DNA of 64,000 nt from Aerococcus sp. HMSC062A02. Lineage in GTDB: Bacteria > Bacillota > Bacilli > Lactobacillales > Aerococcaceae. Shown one piece after another: positions 1 to 8,640 of this stretch. Below the pieces are notes generated by a model, which saw only the letters and a list, made by a program, of their open reading frames with translations, had not been told where the DNA came from and made no database searches. A program made the translations under genes and the position numbers. Within the stretch, counting starts at the first letter, position 1. Each line of letters begins with the position of its first letter. The stretch lies in NCBI RefSeq assembly GCF_001809535.1, contig NZ_KV797910.1, positions 146,560 through 210,559 on the forward strand, written 5' to 3'.

Positions 1-1
1 T

Positions 2-103
2 CGGAAAGAAACCCAAATCAGTGGTGGTGTTGAAGTTGAAAATAAGAATCCTTATGCGGAGTTATCGATTGAAGAGTTGAAGCAGTTAGCCAAAGATGAC
101 TAG
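2..103 (+). CDS. terS: phage terminase small subunit, C-terminal end (partial)
   Basis: An open frame runs in from the left edge and stops at TAG 101-103. Only about 33 residues are visible, ending in an acidic helix-like tail. Its place directly in front of the large terminase subunit, with only a few bases between, is the standard position of the small subunit, which recognises phage DNA and recruits the large subunit. The identification rests on position and on the general look of the tail; the DNA-binding part lies outside the window. Confidence 0.6.
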   Translation, partial: RKETQISGGVEVENKNPYAELSIEELKQLAKDD

Positions 104-111
104 AAGAGGTG

Positions 112-1536
112 ATGGTAGGGATGGATAAATCAGAATTGATTCGGCAAGGTGCCAGGGAAGAACTCGCTCGACGTGAGTTCTTTTCTTTTTGTCGTTTATT
201 ACATGGCGACTTCTATAAACCTGAACGAAACTACTTAGTAACGCTTTGTAACAAGCTACAGGAGTTTTACCAAAAGAGCGAGGATGACATTCTGATTATT
301 AACATCCCTCCTTAACCTCGCCATGGTAAGAGCTTTACAGCAGTGAACTTTGCTTTATGGATATTTGGAATTAATCCAAGAGAGAAAATCATGACAGGGT
401 CTTATAACGAAACCCTATCAACAGCCTTCTCTAAGCAGGTCAGAAATGCCATACAAGAGGTTAAGGCCCAAGATGACATTACGGTCTATCATGATATTTT
501 CCCTGAGACACAGATCAAATATGGCGATGCTGCGATGAATCTGTGGAGCTTAGAAGGGCAATCAACCAGTTACTTGGCCACTTCTCCAAGTGGTACAGCG
601 ACAGGGTTCGGTGCCAGCTTAATCATTGTCGATGACTTGATCAAGAGTGCTGAGCAAGCCATGAATGCAACAGAATTAAAGAAGCAGTATCACTGGTTTG
701 TTGATACTATGCTTTCTCGATTAGAATCTGGCGGAAAGATAATCATCATTATGACGCGCTGGCATTCTAATGATTTAGCTGGTCGCATTTTAAAAGATTT
801 CCCTGACCTGAACTATAAGGTCCAACATATTAACATGAAGGCCATGCAAGAAGATGGCACCATGCTTTGTGAGGATGTTCTGAGCGCCAAAGAGTTCCAG
901 CAACGTCAAGCAGTCATGTCTCCAGAAATTGCTTCAGCCAACTATCAGCAGGAGCCAATTGATATCAAGGGTAAGCTGTATTCGAGCTTTAAAGAGTATA
1001 TTGATTTGCCAAGTAATATCGTTTCGATTGATTCGTACACAGATACGGCTGATACCGGTTCGGACTACTTATCGACCTTTATCTATGCTAGAACGAAGGA
1101 CGATGAAGCCTATATTCTGGATGTCATTTATACGCAAGAGCCGATGGAAGTAACAGAACCTCTGTTAGCTAAAAAGTTGTACGAACATAAAGTCAACAAA
1201 GCAGCGATTGAGTCCAATAATGGTGGTCGGGGCTTCGGCCGAGCCGTTGAACGAATTATGAAGAATGAATATCGAACTAATCGCACAAGCTTTAATTTAT
1301 TTACTCAAACTAACAATAAGATTGCTCGAATTCTGTCTAATTCGCCATGGGTAATGGAACATATCTATTTCCCGGAGAACTGGCGTCACAAGTGGCCAAA
1401 GTTATATGAAGCTTTAAACTCCTTCCAAAAAGAAGGACGGAACAAGCATGACGATGCTCCGGATGCTTTAACGGGTGTTGCGGAACAGATCCTAAACGGC
1501 GGAGCAAAAGTAAAATTCTTTAAAGGAGGGTTGTAG
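112..1536 (+). pseudogene. terL: phage terminase large subunit, interrupted by an in-frame TAA in the Walker A region
   Basis: Large terminase ATPase-nuclease that packages DNA into the prohead. The reading frame is continuous from about 112 (ATG 112 or 121) to TAG 1534-1536 except for a TAA at 313-315. The stop falls inside the ATP-binding motif: the sequence reads IINIPP-stop-PRHGKS, where relatives read PPRHGKS without a break. This looks like a 6-base insertion (taacct or ccttaa) rather than a point change. Downstream the ATPase part (VDDLIKSA, the Walker B region) and the RNase H-like nuclease part (SIDSYTDTADTGSDY, acidic cluster KHDDAPDAL near the end) look intact. Without readthrough the first piece is about 68 residues, and the second (open from 316, GTG at 343) lacks the P-loop start. 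The alternative is a sequencing or assembly error. Confidence 0.85.
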
Positions 1537-2925
1537 GTGACTGAAACTAAAGATAAGAAACTAAGCAAGAAATTCACTTGTTCAAAAAATGATGAAGTGA
1601 ACCTAGATTTGGTCAAAAAATATTTATTGCAACATCAAGCAGTCATTCAACAATATGACGCACTAGAAAATGAGTATCAAGCCAACGCTCCTATTTTGTA
1701 TGCGCCGAAAAAGGATCAAGGCAAACCGGATAATCGAATTGTTGCTCCTCATGGCCGTTACTTAGTCAATATGGCTGACGGCTATTTTATTGGCAAGCCG
1801 GTACAAAAAATCAGTCAGAATACACGCGTAGCAGAAACTGTAGACAACTTCGATAAGTTGAACAATATCGAGGATGAAGATTCCGAACTGGCAAAGATGG
1901 CCAGTATCTATGGAACAGCTAATGAATTAATGTATTTAGACAGAGATTCTCAAGTAAGAGTGGTTCGGCTGAGCCCTAAAGAATCGTTTATTGTTTACGA
2001 CAATACAGCAGATAGCGAAAAAATGTTTTCTGTCCATATCGTCGGTGATCAAGAGGTGGTCACGGTATCAACTTCTGAACTGATTTGTTGGTACGAGAAA
2101 AATGATAGTGGGGAACTGGTCTTAGGAGAGTCAACTCGCGAAGTTCCTAACCCTAGAGTTAATCCCTTTGGTGAAGTTCCTATGATTGAATGGGTGCAGA
2201 ATGAAGAGCGTATTGGTCTATTTGAGCCTGTGCTGACTGGTATTAATGCTTACAATAAGGCCTTGTCAGAAAAGGCTAATGATGTGGATTATTTCGCTGA
2301 CGCTTACCTATTCATCAAAGGCTTTGAGTTGCCGGAGACGCTGTCCGGATCAATCTTGCGACTAAACCGAATTATTAACGCTTATGGTCCTGATTCGCAA
2401 TATGCAGACGCTAAATTCTTGGAAAAACCTAACGCTGATGTTACCCAAGAGCATTTGCTTGATCGCTTAGAAGATAAGATTTTCCAACTAGCCAATGTTG
2501 TCAACCCTAACGCAGATCGCGTAGGGGCTGAAACAGGGAAGGCTAAGGAGTGGCGCTTCCAACAAATGTCGAATATGGTCCTCATGAAAGAACGGAAATT
2601 TAAAAGATCCATGCAGGAACGCTATCGTTTACTGTATAAGATTCCTATGGTTGGTAATAAAGATGATTGGATGAAGATCGAATTTAAGTTCTTCCGGAAC
2701 ATTCCTCAGGACACAGAATCCGAAGCTCAAGTTGTAAAGCTGCTTAAGGGAATCGTGAGTGATGAAACCTTGCTAACGCGTCTATCCTTTATTGATAATC
2801 CAAAAGAAGAACTGCAAAAACTTAAGGATCAAACTTCTATATCTATGGATATTTATTCGAAAATGGGATTAGATGCTGGTCAGCATGTAATAGAAGGGGC
2901 TGAGGGTGATGAAATCACGCCATAG
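1537..2925 (+). CDS. phage portal protein (SPP1 Gp6 type)
   Basis: About 462 residues, the usual length for SPP1-type portals, which form the dodecameric ring at one capsid vertex through which DNA is packaged and ejected. The GTG start follows the terminase TAG immediately, and AAAGGAGG lies 9 bases upstream. The N-terminal stretch PHGRYLVNMADGYFIGKPV and the central VPMIEWVQNEERIGLFEPV are typical of the Gp6-like portal family. The C-terminal end is acidic. Its last 17 to 20 bases overlap the minor head gene, so the two are probably translationally coupled. Confidence 0.92.
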   Translation: MTETKDKKLSKKFTCSKNDEVNLDLVKKYLLQHQAVIQQYDALENEYQANAPILYAPKKDQGKPDNRIVAPHGRYLVNMADGYFIGKPVQKISQNTRVAETVDNFDKLNNIEDEDSELAKMASIYGTANELMYLDRDSQVRVVRLSPKESFIVYDNTADSEKMFSVHIVGDQEVVTVSTSELICWYEKNDSGELVLGESTREVPNPRVNPFGEVPMIEWVQNEERIGLFEPVLTGINAYNKALSEKANDVDYFADAYLFIKGFELPETLSGSILRLNRIINAYGPDSQYADAKFLEKPNADVTQEHLLDRLEDKIFQLANVVNPNADRVGAETGKAKEWRFQQMSNMVLMKERKFKRSMQERYRLLYKIPMVGNKDDWMKIEFKFFRNIPQDTESEAQVVKLLKGIVSDETLLTRLSFIDNPKEELQKLKDQTSISMDIYSKMGLDAGQHVIEGAEGDEITP

Positions 2926-4588
2926 CCTACCTAATCCAGACTACTGGGAGGATCGGTCTAAGGACTTCTGGAAACGTCTAGAACGGTCTGAAAAAAGCCT
3001 CCAGCGTCGCCTCTATCGTTTTTACGACCGCCAAGCTAATGAATTGGGCCGTGAGATTCAGGCCTATTACACGAAGTATGGCAAAGACAATGTCATTGAG
3101 TATGCTGAGTTGTTCCAGTCATTAGATGATAGTGACCGTCGTCTCTTATTTGAAGATATGACCGAATTTACTAATAAGTATCCTCAGTACAGTCACTTAG
3201 TTCCAATTAGAGAGAGTGTTTATAAATTAAACCGACTCCAGGGATTGGATCTATCTGTTCAACTGAAACTTCTCGAAATGGGAGCTATTGAAGAAAAAGA
3301 ATTAACGAATCATCTGAAGAATCAAGTCCAGGGCATCTATGGAGAGACTAGCCAGTTACTCCAGGGTGGCCTTTTTAATATGATGGATGATGCAGCTGCT
3401 GAGAAGCTTGTGAGCCGTAACTGGACACAAAGCGGAAACTACTCAGACAGTATCTGGCAAAACAAAGCTAGGCTAATGCAATATCTCCATAGAGAATTCA
3501 CAGATGGTTTTATTCGTGGCGATACATATGAGGAACTAGGCAAGAGGCTCAAAGATAAGTTCAAGGATCGAAGCAAGTATGAAATTGACCGTTTGATTCG
3601 AACAGAGGGAACCTTTGCAGCGAATGAAGCAATGATGTCGGCTTTTGAAGATAGTGATTACGGTGAATATGAATTTGTTTCTGTTGAGGATTCTAAGGCC
3701 TGTTCGATTTGTGGTGGCTTGGAGAATCAACCTTTTAAAATTGAGGACCGCATGCCTGGTCTCAACTTCCCACCTATGCATCCCCATTGTCGGTGTACCT
3801 TCACTATTGTGATTCCTGACGAATGGGAAGGCTGGACTAAAGAAGAGATTGAAGCCTTGGCCAATGAACCAGGTTGGACGCAAGAAGAAGTGGATGAAAT
3901 CCTAGAGAAGAATGGTTTTATCAGCCAAGACCGGCGAAACTCTAGAATTAGTTATAGCGGCAGCTCTCAGACCTTTACAAGACATAATAAGGACATGAAA
4001 GTTAAACGAGTCAAAGGAACTAAAAATCAAAATATCTATGTTTCTGACCGCTTGAAGTCTAAGAAAAAGGCTATCCGATATTACGATAATCAGTTTTCTG
4101 AAGCCTATAACCTTATCGGAGATATAGCCAGTCAATTTGAGAAACCCAAGATTATTATTGGCGATAAGAGTGAGTTCTCAACAGGAGTTCTTGCTTCTTA
4201 CAAGCCGGGTGATAATACTTTGTTCGTTCGTGGGGATATCACTTCAAATGCTGGCATGTTAGATGTACAAGATAATACGTTAGTTATGAATGGTAATCCG
4301 TTGAGTACGATTATTCATGAATTGGGGCATTGGTATCAGTATCAGCAGATTAAGGCTAACAATCCTGATTTTACGCATGAAGAGATACTGTCTAGAGAAA
4401 TGGCGAATTCCAAAAGACTAGTTGAGAAACTGACAAAGAACAAGTATAATTTGAATAAAGACGTAAGCAAATACGCTTCTACAAGTTTTGTATACGGTAA
4501 ATATTACGAGGTTTATGCTGAAGTTTTCGTAAAATGCATACTATCTAACGAGGACTTATTAGAATATCTAGAGGAAGGGGAACGATAA
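2909..4588 (+). CDS. MuF-type minor head protein with C-terminal zincin (HELGH) domain; candidate MuF polymorphic toxin
   Basis: The N-terminal 330 residues are a phage Mu F/SPP1 Gp7-like minor capsid protein. Helical segments are followed by the zinc-cluster signature around residues 250-300 (CSICG, then FPPMHPHCRC). The protein then continues far beyond the normal SPP1 Gp7 length to about 560 residues. The added part holds a clear HELGH metallopeptidase motif (H471, E472, H475 counting from GTG 2906) and a downstream glutamate in YEVYAEVF (near 538), a plausible third zinc ligand. MuF proteins with variable C-terminal toxin domains are a described polymorphic-toxin family of temperate phages, so this extension may be delivered with the particle. 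The start is GTG 2906 or ATG 2909. Toxicity and substrate are inference. Confidence 0.85.
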   Translation: MKSRHSLPNPDYWEDRSKDFWKRLERSEKSLQRRLYRFYDRQANELGREIQAYYTKYGKDNVIEYAELFQSLDDSDRRLLFEDMTEFTNKYPQYSHLVPIRESVYKLNRLQGLDLSVQLKLLEMGAIEEKELTNHLKNQVQGIYGETSQLLQGGLFNMMDDAAAEKLVSRNWTQSGNYSDSIWQNKARLMQYLHREFTDGFIRGDTYEELGKRLKDKFKDRSKYEIDRLIRTEGTFAANEAMMSAFEDSDYGEYEFVSVEDSKACSICGGLENQPFKIEDRMPGLNFPPMHPHCRCTFTIVIPDEWEGWTKEEIEALANEPGWTQEEVDEILEKNGFISQDRRNSRISYSGSSQTFTRHNKDMKVKRVKGTKNQNIYVSDRLKSKKKAIRYYDNQFSEAYNLIGDIASQFEKPKIIIGDKSEFSTGVLASYKPGDNTLFVRGDITSNAGMLDVQDNTLVMNGNPLSTIIHELGHWYQYQQIKANNPDFTHEEILSREMANSKRLVEKLTKNKYNLNKDVSKYASTSFVYGKYYEVYAEVFVKCILSNEDLLEYLEEGER

Positions 4589-4589
4589 A

Positions 4590-4769
4590 ATGGATCTGCA
4601 TAAAAGAGCTGACGAGCTTTACGACGTTATAGAGCCTTACATGATTTTATTGTTCGAGCTTGATTCTGAAGGGTATTCATATAAACTGAAAGAAGACGCT
4701 CCAGAAGAAGTCCGAAAAGCCGATAGAGAATTAAGATCTTTTGCAAAAGATCTAGAACCAATACGTTGA
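4590..4769 (+). CDS. small acidic protein of unknown function, 59 aa, directly behind the MuF-zincin gene
   Basis: A 59-residue frame, ATG 4590 to TGA 4767-4769, preceded by GAGGAAGGGG with good spacing. It begins one base after the MuF stop codon, so the two are almost certainly co-translated. The protein is acidic and predicted helical, with no cysteines or membrane segment, and I recognise no family. Its position immediately behind a toxin-like C-terminal domain is where an immunity protein would sit; that role is an inference from position only. It could equally be a neutral head-module filler gene. Confidence 0.65.
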   Translation: MDLHKRADELYDVIEPYMILLFELDSEGYSYKLKEDAPEEVRKADRELRSFAKDLEPIR

Positions 4770-4794
4770 TAAAAGCGGCGCGAATAGAGGTGAG

Positions 4795-5133
4795 ATGTCA
4801 ATGGCAAAAGACGACTATTTTGTTATTGTTTATCAGATATTGAAATACCTTTATGATTCTTTGAAAAAAGGGAAAGCCATAGAAGAAGAGAAACTTACTT
4901 CAGCGTACTTCGGCGTTGTCGATAGTTATTTTTCATATATTCTCTCGAGTATGTACCATCAAGGATTCATCTCTGGGTTACGTCCGATAGATAGTAAATT
5001 AGGGCAAACATTTATCAATTTAGATGATACGGTGATTACGCCAAAAGGAATTGAGTATTTATTCGATAATAATCTGATAGCAAAAGCTAAACGAACATTA
5101 AAAGATATTAAAGAAATGGTACCAGGTTTTTAA
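4795..5133 (+). CDS. YjcQ-like winged-helix protein
   Basis: 112 residues, start ATG 4795 (MSMAKDD; a second ATG lies at 4801) behind AGAGGTGAG. The pattern of an N-terminal helix (YQILKYLYDSL), a middle helix pair (YILSSMYHQGFI), a glycine turn and VITPKGIEYL resembles the YjcQ family, small winged-helix proteins common in Firmicutes prophages. The biochemical role is unknown; a DNA-binding or regulatory function is suggested only by fold. It closes the first head-gene cluster, ahead of a terminator-like hairpin. Confidence 0.7.
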   Translation: MSMAKDDYFVIVYQILKYLYDSLKKGKAIEEEKLTSAYFGVVDSYFSYILSSMYHQGFISGLRPIDSKLGQTFINLDDTVITPKGIEYLFDNNLIAKAKRTLKDIKEMVPGF

Positions 5134-5172
5134 AAGCATCAACCAATAAAAAGGTTAGGTGCTTTTCTTATG
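5132..5172 (+). terminator. rho-independent terminator-like hairpin behind the YjcQ-like gene
   Basis: The stem AAGCA-(T)-CAACC pairs with GGTT-AGG-TGCTTTT across an A-rich loop and is followed by a short T run. The stem is imperfect, so termination may be partial. Confidence 0.5.
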
Positions 5173-5276
5173 CCTAATTTTAGGAGGTGAGGCAATGCCT
5201 ATTTATTGCTATCAGGTGACCTAGAAAGGCAGTGTGATCCAGTATGTATCTTGACTAGCAAAGGGCTGAAGGAAGA

Positions 5277-5417
5277 ATGTATCAAATATATAAAATTTTT
5301 AAATGGATTAGGCAAAATTTTCTATGCATTCATGACTGGCATTGGCGAGAATATGGTATCGGTCGTGAAAGCTTTGCGACTTGTAAAAAGTGTGGGAAGT
5401 TTACTAAGAATATTTAG
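5277..5417 (+). CDS. small zinc-ribbon-like phage protein, 46 aa
   Basis: A 46-residue frame, ATG 5277 to TAG 5415-5417, with AAGGAAG just upstream. It contains CIHDW followed by CKKCGK, a pattern seen in many small phage proteins with one Cys/His zinc knuckle. A longer overlapping frame (5206-5421, TTG start) covers the same DNA but lacks any recognisable pattern, so I prefer this one. A strong ribosome-binding site with ATG 5195 upstream opens only a 9-codon frame. The region may therefore be a decayed gene, or the 9-codon frame may be a leader. Confidence 0.5.
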   Translation: MYQIYKIFKWIRQNFLCIHDWHWREYGIGRESFATCKKCGKFTKNI

Positions 5418-5518
5418 CTAATCGTGAGTCTATCTCGAGACTATCTCTATAAATAACTCGAAAAATGTTGATACAAAGGTATTTCTATCTCTAGATAATT
5501 GTGAGAGGATCGTGCGAA

Positions 5519-5540
5519 GTCGTAGCAATACGGCTTTTTA
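5519..5540 (+). terminator. short hairpin plus T run ahead of the scaffold gene
   Basis: GTCGTA and TACGGC pair across a GCAA loop (6 bp, one G-U), followed by TTTTT. It lies in the roughly 200 bp gap between the zinc-knuckle gene and the scaffold gene. The rest of that gap holds no gene I can support. Confidence 0.45.
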
Positions 5541-5619
5541 TTTCGCCCAAAACATGCTCATGGCGTTAAAAGGTGCAAGGAATACAGTCAACAAAGACTA
5601 TAAAAAAGGAGTTAGTGTA

Positions 5620-6228
5620 ATGAAAAAGAATTCGATTTTACCAATGGACCTACAGTTTTTTGCAGCAGAAGGTCATGAACCTGAAGTTGAAGAACAAGAA
5701 ATTAATTCAGTTGAAGAAAATGTTGACAATAAAGAAGCTGAGACTCAAGGAGAGACTACAGAAAAGCTTTTTACTCAAGAAGAATTAGATGCTATGATTA
5801 CTGACCGCTTAGAACGCGAGCGTCAGAAATATGAAAAGGCGAAAGAATCTGAAAAGTATCAGGCGATGAATAACGCTGACAAGGTAAAAACTTTGGAAGA
5901 GCAAATTGCTGAGTATGAAGCAAAAGAGAACCATCAGAATATGATCAAGGTTGCTGAGGAGCAAGCTGAATTACTAGAAACCCAATTACCTGGCGGAATC
6001 ATTGAGGCACTAGTAAATGATGACGATGCTGAAGTAACCAAGAAAAACATTGAAAGCTTCACTCAATTATATAAAGAAGCTTTAGAGGCTGAAGTTAAAC
6101 GAGCCTTACGTGGTGATTCACCCATTATTGCTCCTGCAGCTAACCCTTCTAAGAGCGAGGGCGTAACAGCTGCAGAGGCTCGGAATGATCGTGACAAGGC
6201 TCAAAAAGTCAAATCGAATTGGGATTAA
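5620..6228 (+). CDS. capsid scaffolding protein (DUF4355/Gp46-like)
   Basis: 202 residues from ATG 5620, which has AAAAAGGAG upstream; the open frame further upstream has no ribosome-binding site. The N-terminus carries the PMDLQFFA motif typical of DUF4355 phage scaffolds. The remainder is charged, predicted long helix, with LFTQEELDAMITDRLERER typical of the core, and the C-terminus is basic and polar. Scaffolds guide assembly of the capsid shell and are then removed. The gene sits just ahead of the decoration-like and major capsid genes, as expected. Confidence 0.87.
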   Translation: MKKNSILPMDLQFFAAEGHEPEVEEQEINSVEENVDNKEAETQGETTEKLFTQEELDAMITDRLERERQKYEKAKESEKYQAMNNADKVKTLEEQIAEYEAKENHQNMIKVAEEQAELLETQLPGGIIEALVNDDDAEVTKKNIESFTQLYKEALEAEVKRALRGDSPIIAPAANPSKSEGVTAAEARNDRDKAQKVKSNWD

Positions 6229-6245
6229 TGAAGGAGGGCTATTAA

Positions 6246-6551
6246 ATGGCTTATATTGGACAACCAAAAACGTATGATAATACACCTAATTTCTTGAAGA
6301 GTGCTCATTTCCAGGCGTTTACAAATACAGTGACTCAAGAAATGGCCAAAGACAAGAAAACGGTTAAAGCAGGTACTATCTTCCCAGCAAATGATGCGAC
6401 TGCTAAGGGGATTGTTTATAAGGATGTTGACGTTTCAAATGGTGCACAAGAAGCTTCTATTATTGTAGAGGGTTACATTCTAGAAGAGCGTTTACCAGAG
6501 AAACCAAGCGCAGAAGCCAAGGCGCAGTTAGCCGAAATTAAGTTCTACTAA
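6246..6551 (+). CDS. small structural protein upstream of capsid; possible capsid decoration protein
   Basis: 101 residues with AAGGAGGG upstream. It is rich in beta-prone segments (TVKAGTIFPAND, GIVYKDVDVSNG, ASIIVEGYI) that resemble capsid-stabilising (lambda gpD-like) or head-fibre N-terminal proteins encoded next to the capsid gene. The position between scaffold and major capsid supports a head role. The specific decoration function is an inference. Confidence 0.65.
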   Translation: MAYIGQPKTYDNTPNFLKSAHFQAFTNTVTQEMAKDKKTVKAGTIFPANDATAKGIVYKDVDVSNGAQEASIIVEGYILEERLPEKPSAEAKAQLAEIKFY

Positions 6552-6566
6552 AAGGAGGAATAATTT

Positions 6567-7607
6567 ATGTCATTAGTAACTGATATCTTAACGACACAAC
6601 GTGTGCTGGATTATACAACGACCCGTTCTTATCCAACACAAGCTGGCGAAGCTTTATTCCCTGCTCAACGTCAGGAATCAATGGACTTCAAGTACATTAC
6701 AGGGCGTAACGGCGCTCCTGTATCAGCAAGTGTCCACTCCTTGAATACTGAATCTGAGATTGGTAGCCGTCAAGGATTGAAGGAAGTTGCTGGTAAGGTG
6801 GCCATGATTAAACGTAAAATTGGAGTTGATGAAGAACTCATTTTACAACTTCATAGCTTGCGGCAAGATTCTAATGCTTATAAAGCGGTAATTGATAAGA
6901 TCTACAACGATATTGATGCCATGGTGAACGCTGTTAATGTTCGTATTGAACGGATGCGCTATGAAGCTTTGGCTACAGGTAAGATCGTTTTGAATGAGAA
7001 TAATGTGAAGTATGAAATCAACTATGGCCTTGAAGACAAACAGAAAACAGATGTTGCGACGAAGTGGGACGATCCGAATGCGAATATCCTAGATGATATC
7101 TTTACCATTGTTGATAAGATGGTTGCTGAAGGTGATCAACCACAACGTATCCTAACTTCACGGAAGGTAGTTGCCTTATTGGCTAAAAATGAGAAGCTCC
7201 AAAAAGAAATTCTCGGCCAATACAACTCTCGCCGCCTCTCTCAAAATGAGCTGAACAACTTCTTCACTTCCCAAGGTCTTCCCGTCATCGGAACTGAAGA
7301 CCGCGTTTATCGAGCTGAAGACGCAGCAGGCCGGTTAACGACTCACCGCTACTTTGCAGATAACAAGATGGTGTTCCTGCCTGGCACAGCCGTTGGTCAT
7401 ACTGTTTACGCTCCAACGCCTGAAGAAATTCGGTTGGCGCAAAACCCAGCAGTAGATTTGTCTAAGGTGGGGAATGTAATTGCTATGGTATACGATGAAG
7501 CTGTGGATCCTGTGGCCACTTACACTAAAGCTGTTGCAATGGCCTTACCATCCTTTGAAGCAGCTGATCAAGTCCACATTGCTGATGTTCTAGCACCAAC
7601 TATGTAA
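6567..7607 (+). CDS. major capsid protein (phage capsid E family)
   Basis: 346 residues with AAAAGGAGG upstream. The order scaffold, small decoration-like protein, then a protein of about 340 residues fits the lambda gpE-type (Phage_cap_E) capsid group. Visible traits are the N-terminal FPAQRQESMDFKYI, the helical spine region (EELILQLHSLRQ) and the C-terminal VGHTVYAPTPEEIRLA followed by IAMVYDEAVDPVATYTKAVA. It builds the icosahedral shell. A strong terminator follows immediately. Confidence 0.92.
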   Translation: MSLVTDILTTQRVLDYTTTRSYPTQAGEALFPAQRQESMDFKYITGRNGAPVSASVHSLNTESEIGSRQGLKEVAGKVAMIKRKIGVDEELILQLHSLRQDSNAYKAVIDKIYNDIDAMVNAVNVRIERMRYEALATGKIVLNENNVKYEINYGLEDKQKTDVATKWDDPNANILDDIFTIVDKMVAEGDQPQRILTSRKVVALLAKNEKLQKEILGQYNSRRLSQNELNNFFTSQGLPVIGTEDRVYRAEDAAGRLTTHRYFADNKMVFLPGTAVGHTVYAPTPEEIRLAQNPAVDLSKVGNVIAMVYDEAVDPVATYTKAVAMALPSFEAADQVHIADVLAPTM

Positions 7608-7611
7608 GTCT

Positions 7612-7642
7612 GAGCCTTCGCTTTTGTGAAGGCTCCTTTTAA
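7612..7642 (+). terminator. perfect-stem terminator behind the major capsid gene
   Basis: An 8-bp perfect inverted repeat, GAGCCTTC and GAAGGCTC, with an 8-base loop is followed by CTTTTAAT. It may reduce expression of downstream genes relative to capsid. Confidence 0.85.
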
Positions 7643-7657
7643 TAAGGAGGCTAAAGA

Positions 7658-7957
7658 ATGAATTACAAAGTGATTACGCCGTTTCGCGGCTTAAAAACTT
7701 CGACTAACTATGAAGTTGGAGACAAGGTAAAAGATGAAGACTTTCATCTTGCCTTGTTGAATTCGAATAACCAATATCACCAAGCTTTTGTTGAAGAAGC
7801 AGGAACTGACAAAGTAGAAGAGAGTTCAGCAAAGGTTAACTTAAGTGAGCTCAAAGTAGATGAATTAAAAGAAAAAGCAAAAGCTCTTGGTATTGATGAT
7901 TTCAGCTCAATGAAAAAGGCTGAGCTAATTGTAGCTATTGAAGCAGTTCAAGACTAG
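7658..7957 (+). CDS. small head-module protein with C-terminal SAP/HeH-like (Rho-N-like) motif
   Basis: 99 residues from ATG with AAGGAGG upstream. The first 50 residues look like a small beta domain (YKVITPFRGLKTSTNYEVGD). The C-terminal 40 residues (LSELKVDELKEKAKALG, then MKKAELIVAI) match the helix-extension-helix pattern of Rho N-terminal/SAP-like domains often found in this position in Firmicutes phages. The role in head assembly is unknown. Confidence 0.7.
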   Translation: MNYKVITPFRGLKTSTNYEVGDKVKDEDFHLALLNSNNQYHQAFVEEAGTDKVEESSAKVNLSELKVDELKEKAKALGIDDFSSMKKAELIVAIEAVQD

Positions 7958-7966
7958 GTGATCGTC

Positions 7967-8329
7967 ATGTCAGAAGTTAAGCGGACAATCCTAGAACGTA
8001 TTCGGCTTAGAATTGGTTCGGATGTTCCGGATGAATTACTTGAGGATTTTATTCAAATTGTCCAGGACCGGATTAATTTAAGGTTAGCGCCTTATAGTCC
8101 AACAAACTTTCCAACCGCTTTAGATAGCATTGTGGTTGAAGTCGTGATTGCTATGTCTAATAAAGCTGAGCTACACCATGAAGGGGTCGATAATGAAAAG
8201 GTTGATGTTTATTCAATGAAGTTTATTCAAGACTTATTGAAGCCTTATTTGGAAGATATTGACCTTTTTCGGCAAACACTTATCCCAGAAGAAGCTAAGG
8301 TTAGAGGAGGGGGTATTAAGTTCATATGA
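7967..8329 (+). CDS. head-tail connector protein (SPP1 Gp15-like)
   Basis: Helical protein of about 120 residues, ATG 7967 with AGGTGA upstream; an in-frame GTG at 7958 has no better signal. The IRLRIGSDVPDELLEDFIQ opening and a mostly helical body with a central NKAELHHEGV turn are typical of Gp6/Gp15-type connectors that bind under the portal ring. The last four bases overlap the next start (ATGA), implying coupling. Confidence 0.8.
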   Translation: MSEVKRTILERIRLRIGSDVPDELLEDFIQIVQDRINLRLAPYSPTNFPTALDSIVVEVVIAMSNKAELHHEGVDNEKVDVYSMKFIQDLLKPYLEDIDLFRQTLIPEEAKVRGGGIKFI

Positions 8330-8640
8330 GACTTTATCCTTCCACTTTGTATCTGAATGTCGATTCCGGAGAAAAAGACCGAATGGGAAACACGATTTAT
8401 ACACCAGTTAAGTTGGTTGAAGGTAAAGCCAGGCTAGCGAATTGGACGGTCCAAGAGATGAATTTACTTGACCGAAAGCTCACAGAATCCACTCAAAAAG
8501 TACTGACCGATTTTAGGTTCGACCTTGCTAATCAAGCTGATTATATTGCTATAGATAGTAAGACGGATAAACTAAAAATTAAGAATGTGACTCAAGTCGG
8601 TCGTTGGGTTGTTCTTTATGTTGAAAGGTGGCGAACCTGA
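8326..8640 (+). CDS. head closure/head-tail adaptor protein
   Basis: 104 residues, start overlapping the connector stop. It is beta-rich and occupies the place of SPP1 Gp16-type head-closure proteins. IYTPVKLVEGKARLANW and WVVLYVERWRT suggest a small beta-barrel. The family is assigned from position and composition; no diagnostic motif is visible. Its stop overlaps the next ATG (TGATG). Confidence 0.68.
   Translation: MRLYPSTLYLNVDSGEKDRMGNTIYTPVKLVEGKARLANWTVQEMNLLDRKLTESTQKVLTDFRFDLANQADYIAIDSKTDKLKIKNVTQVGRWVVLYVERWRT

Noticed and set aside
5206..5421. 71-residue frame with TTG start
   Set aside because: It overlaps the zinc-knuckle frame at 5277-5417, has no recognisable pattern and no ribosome-binding site at its start.
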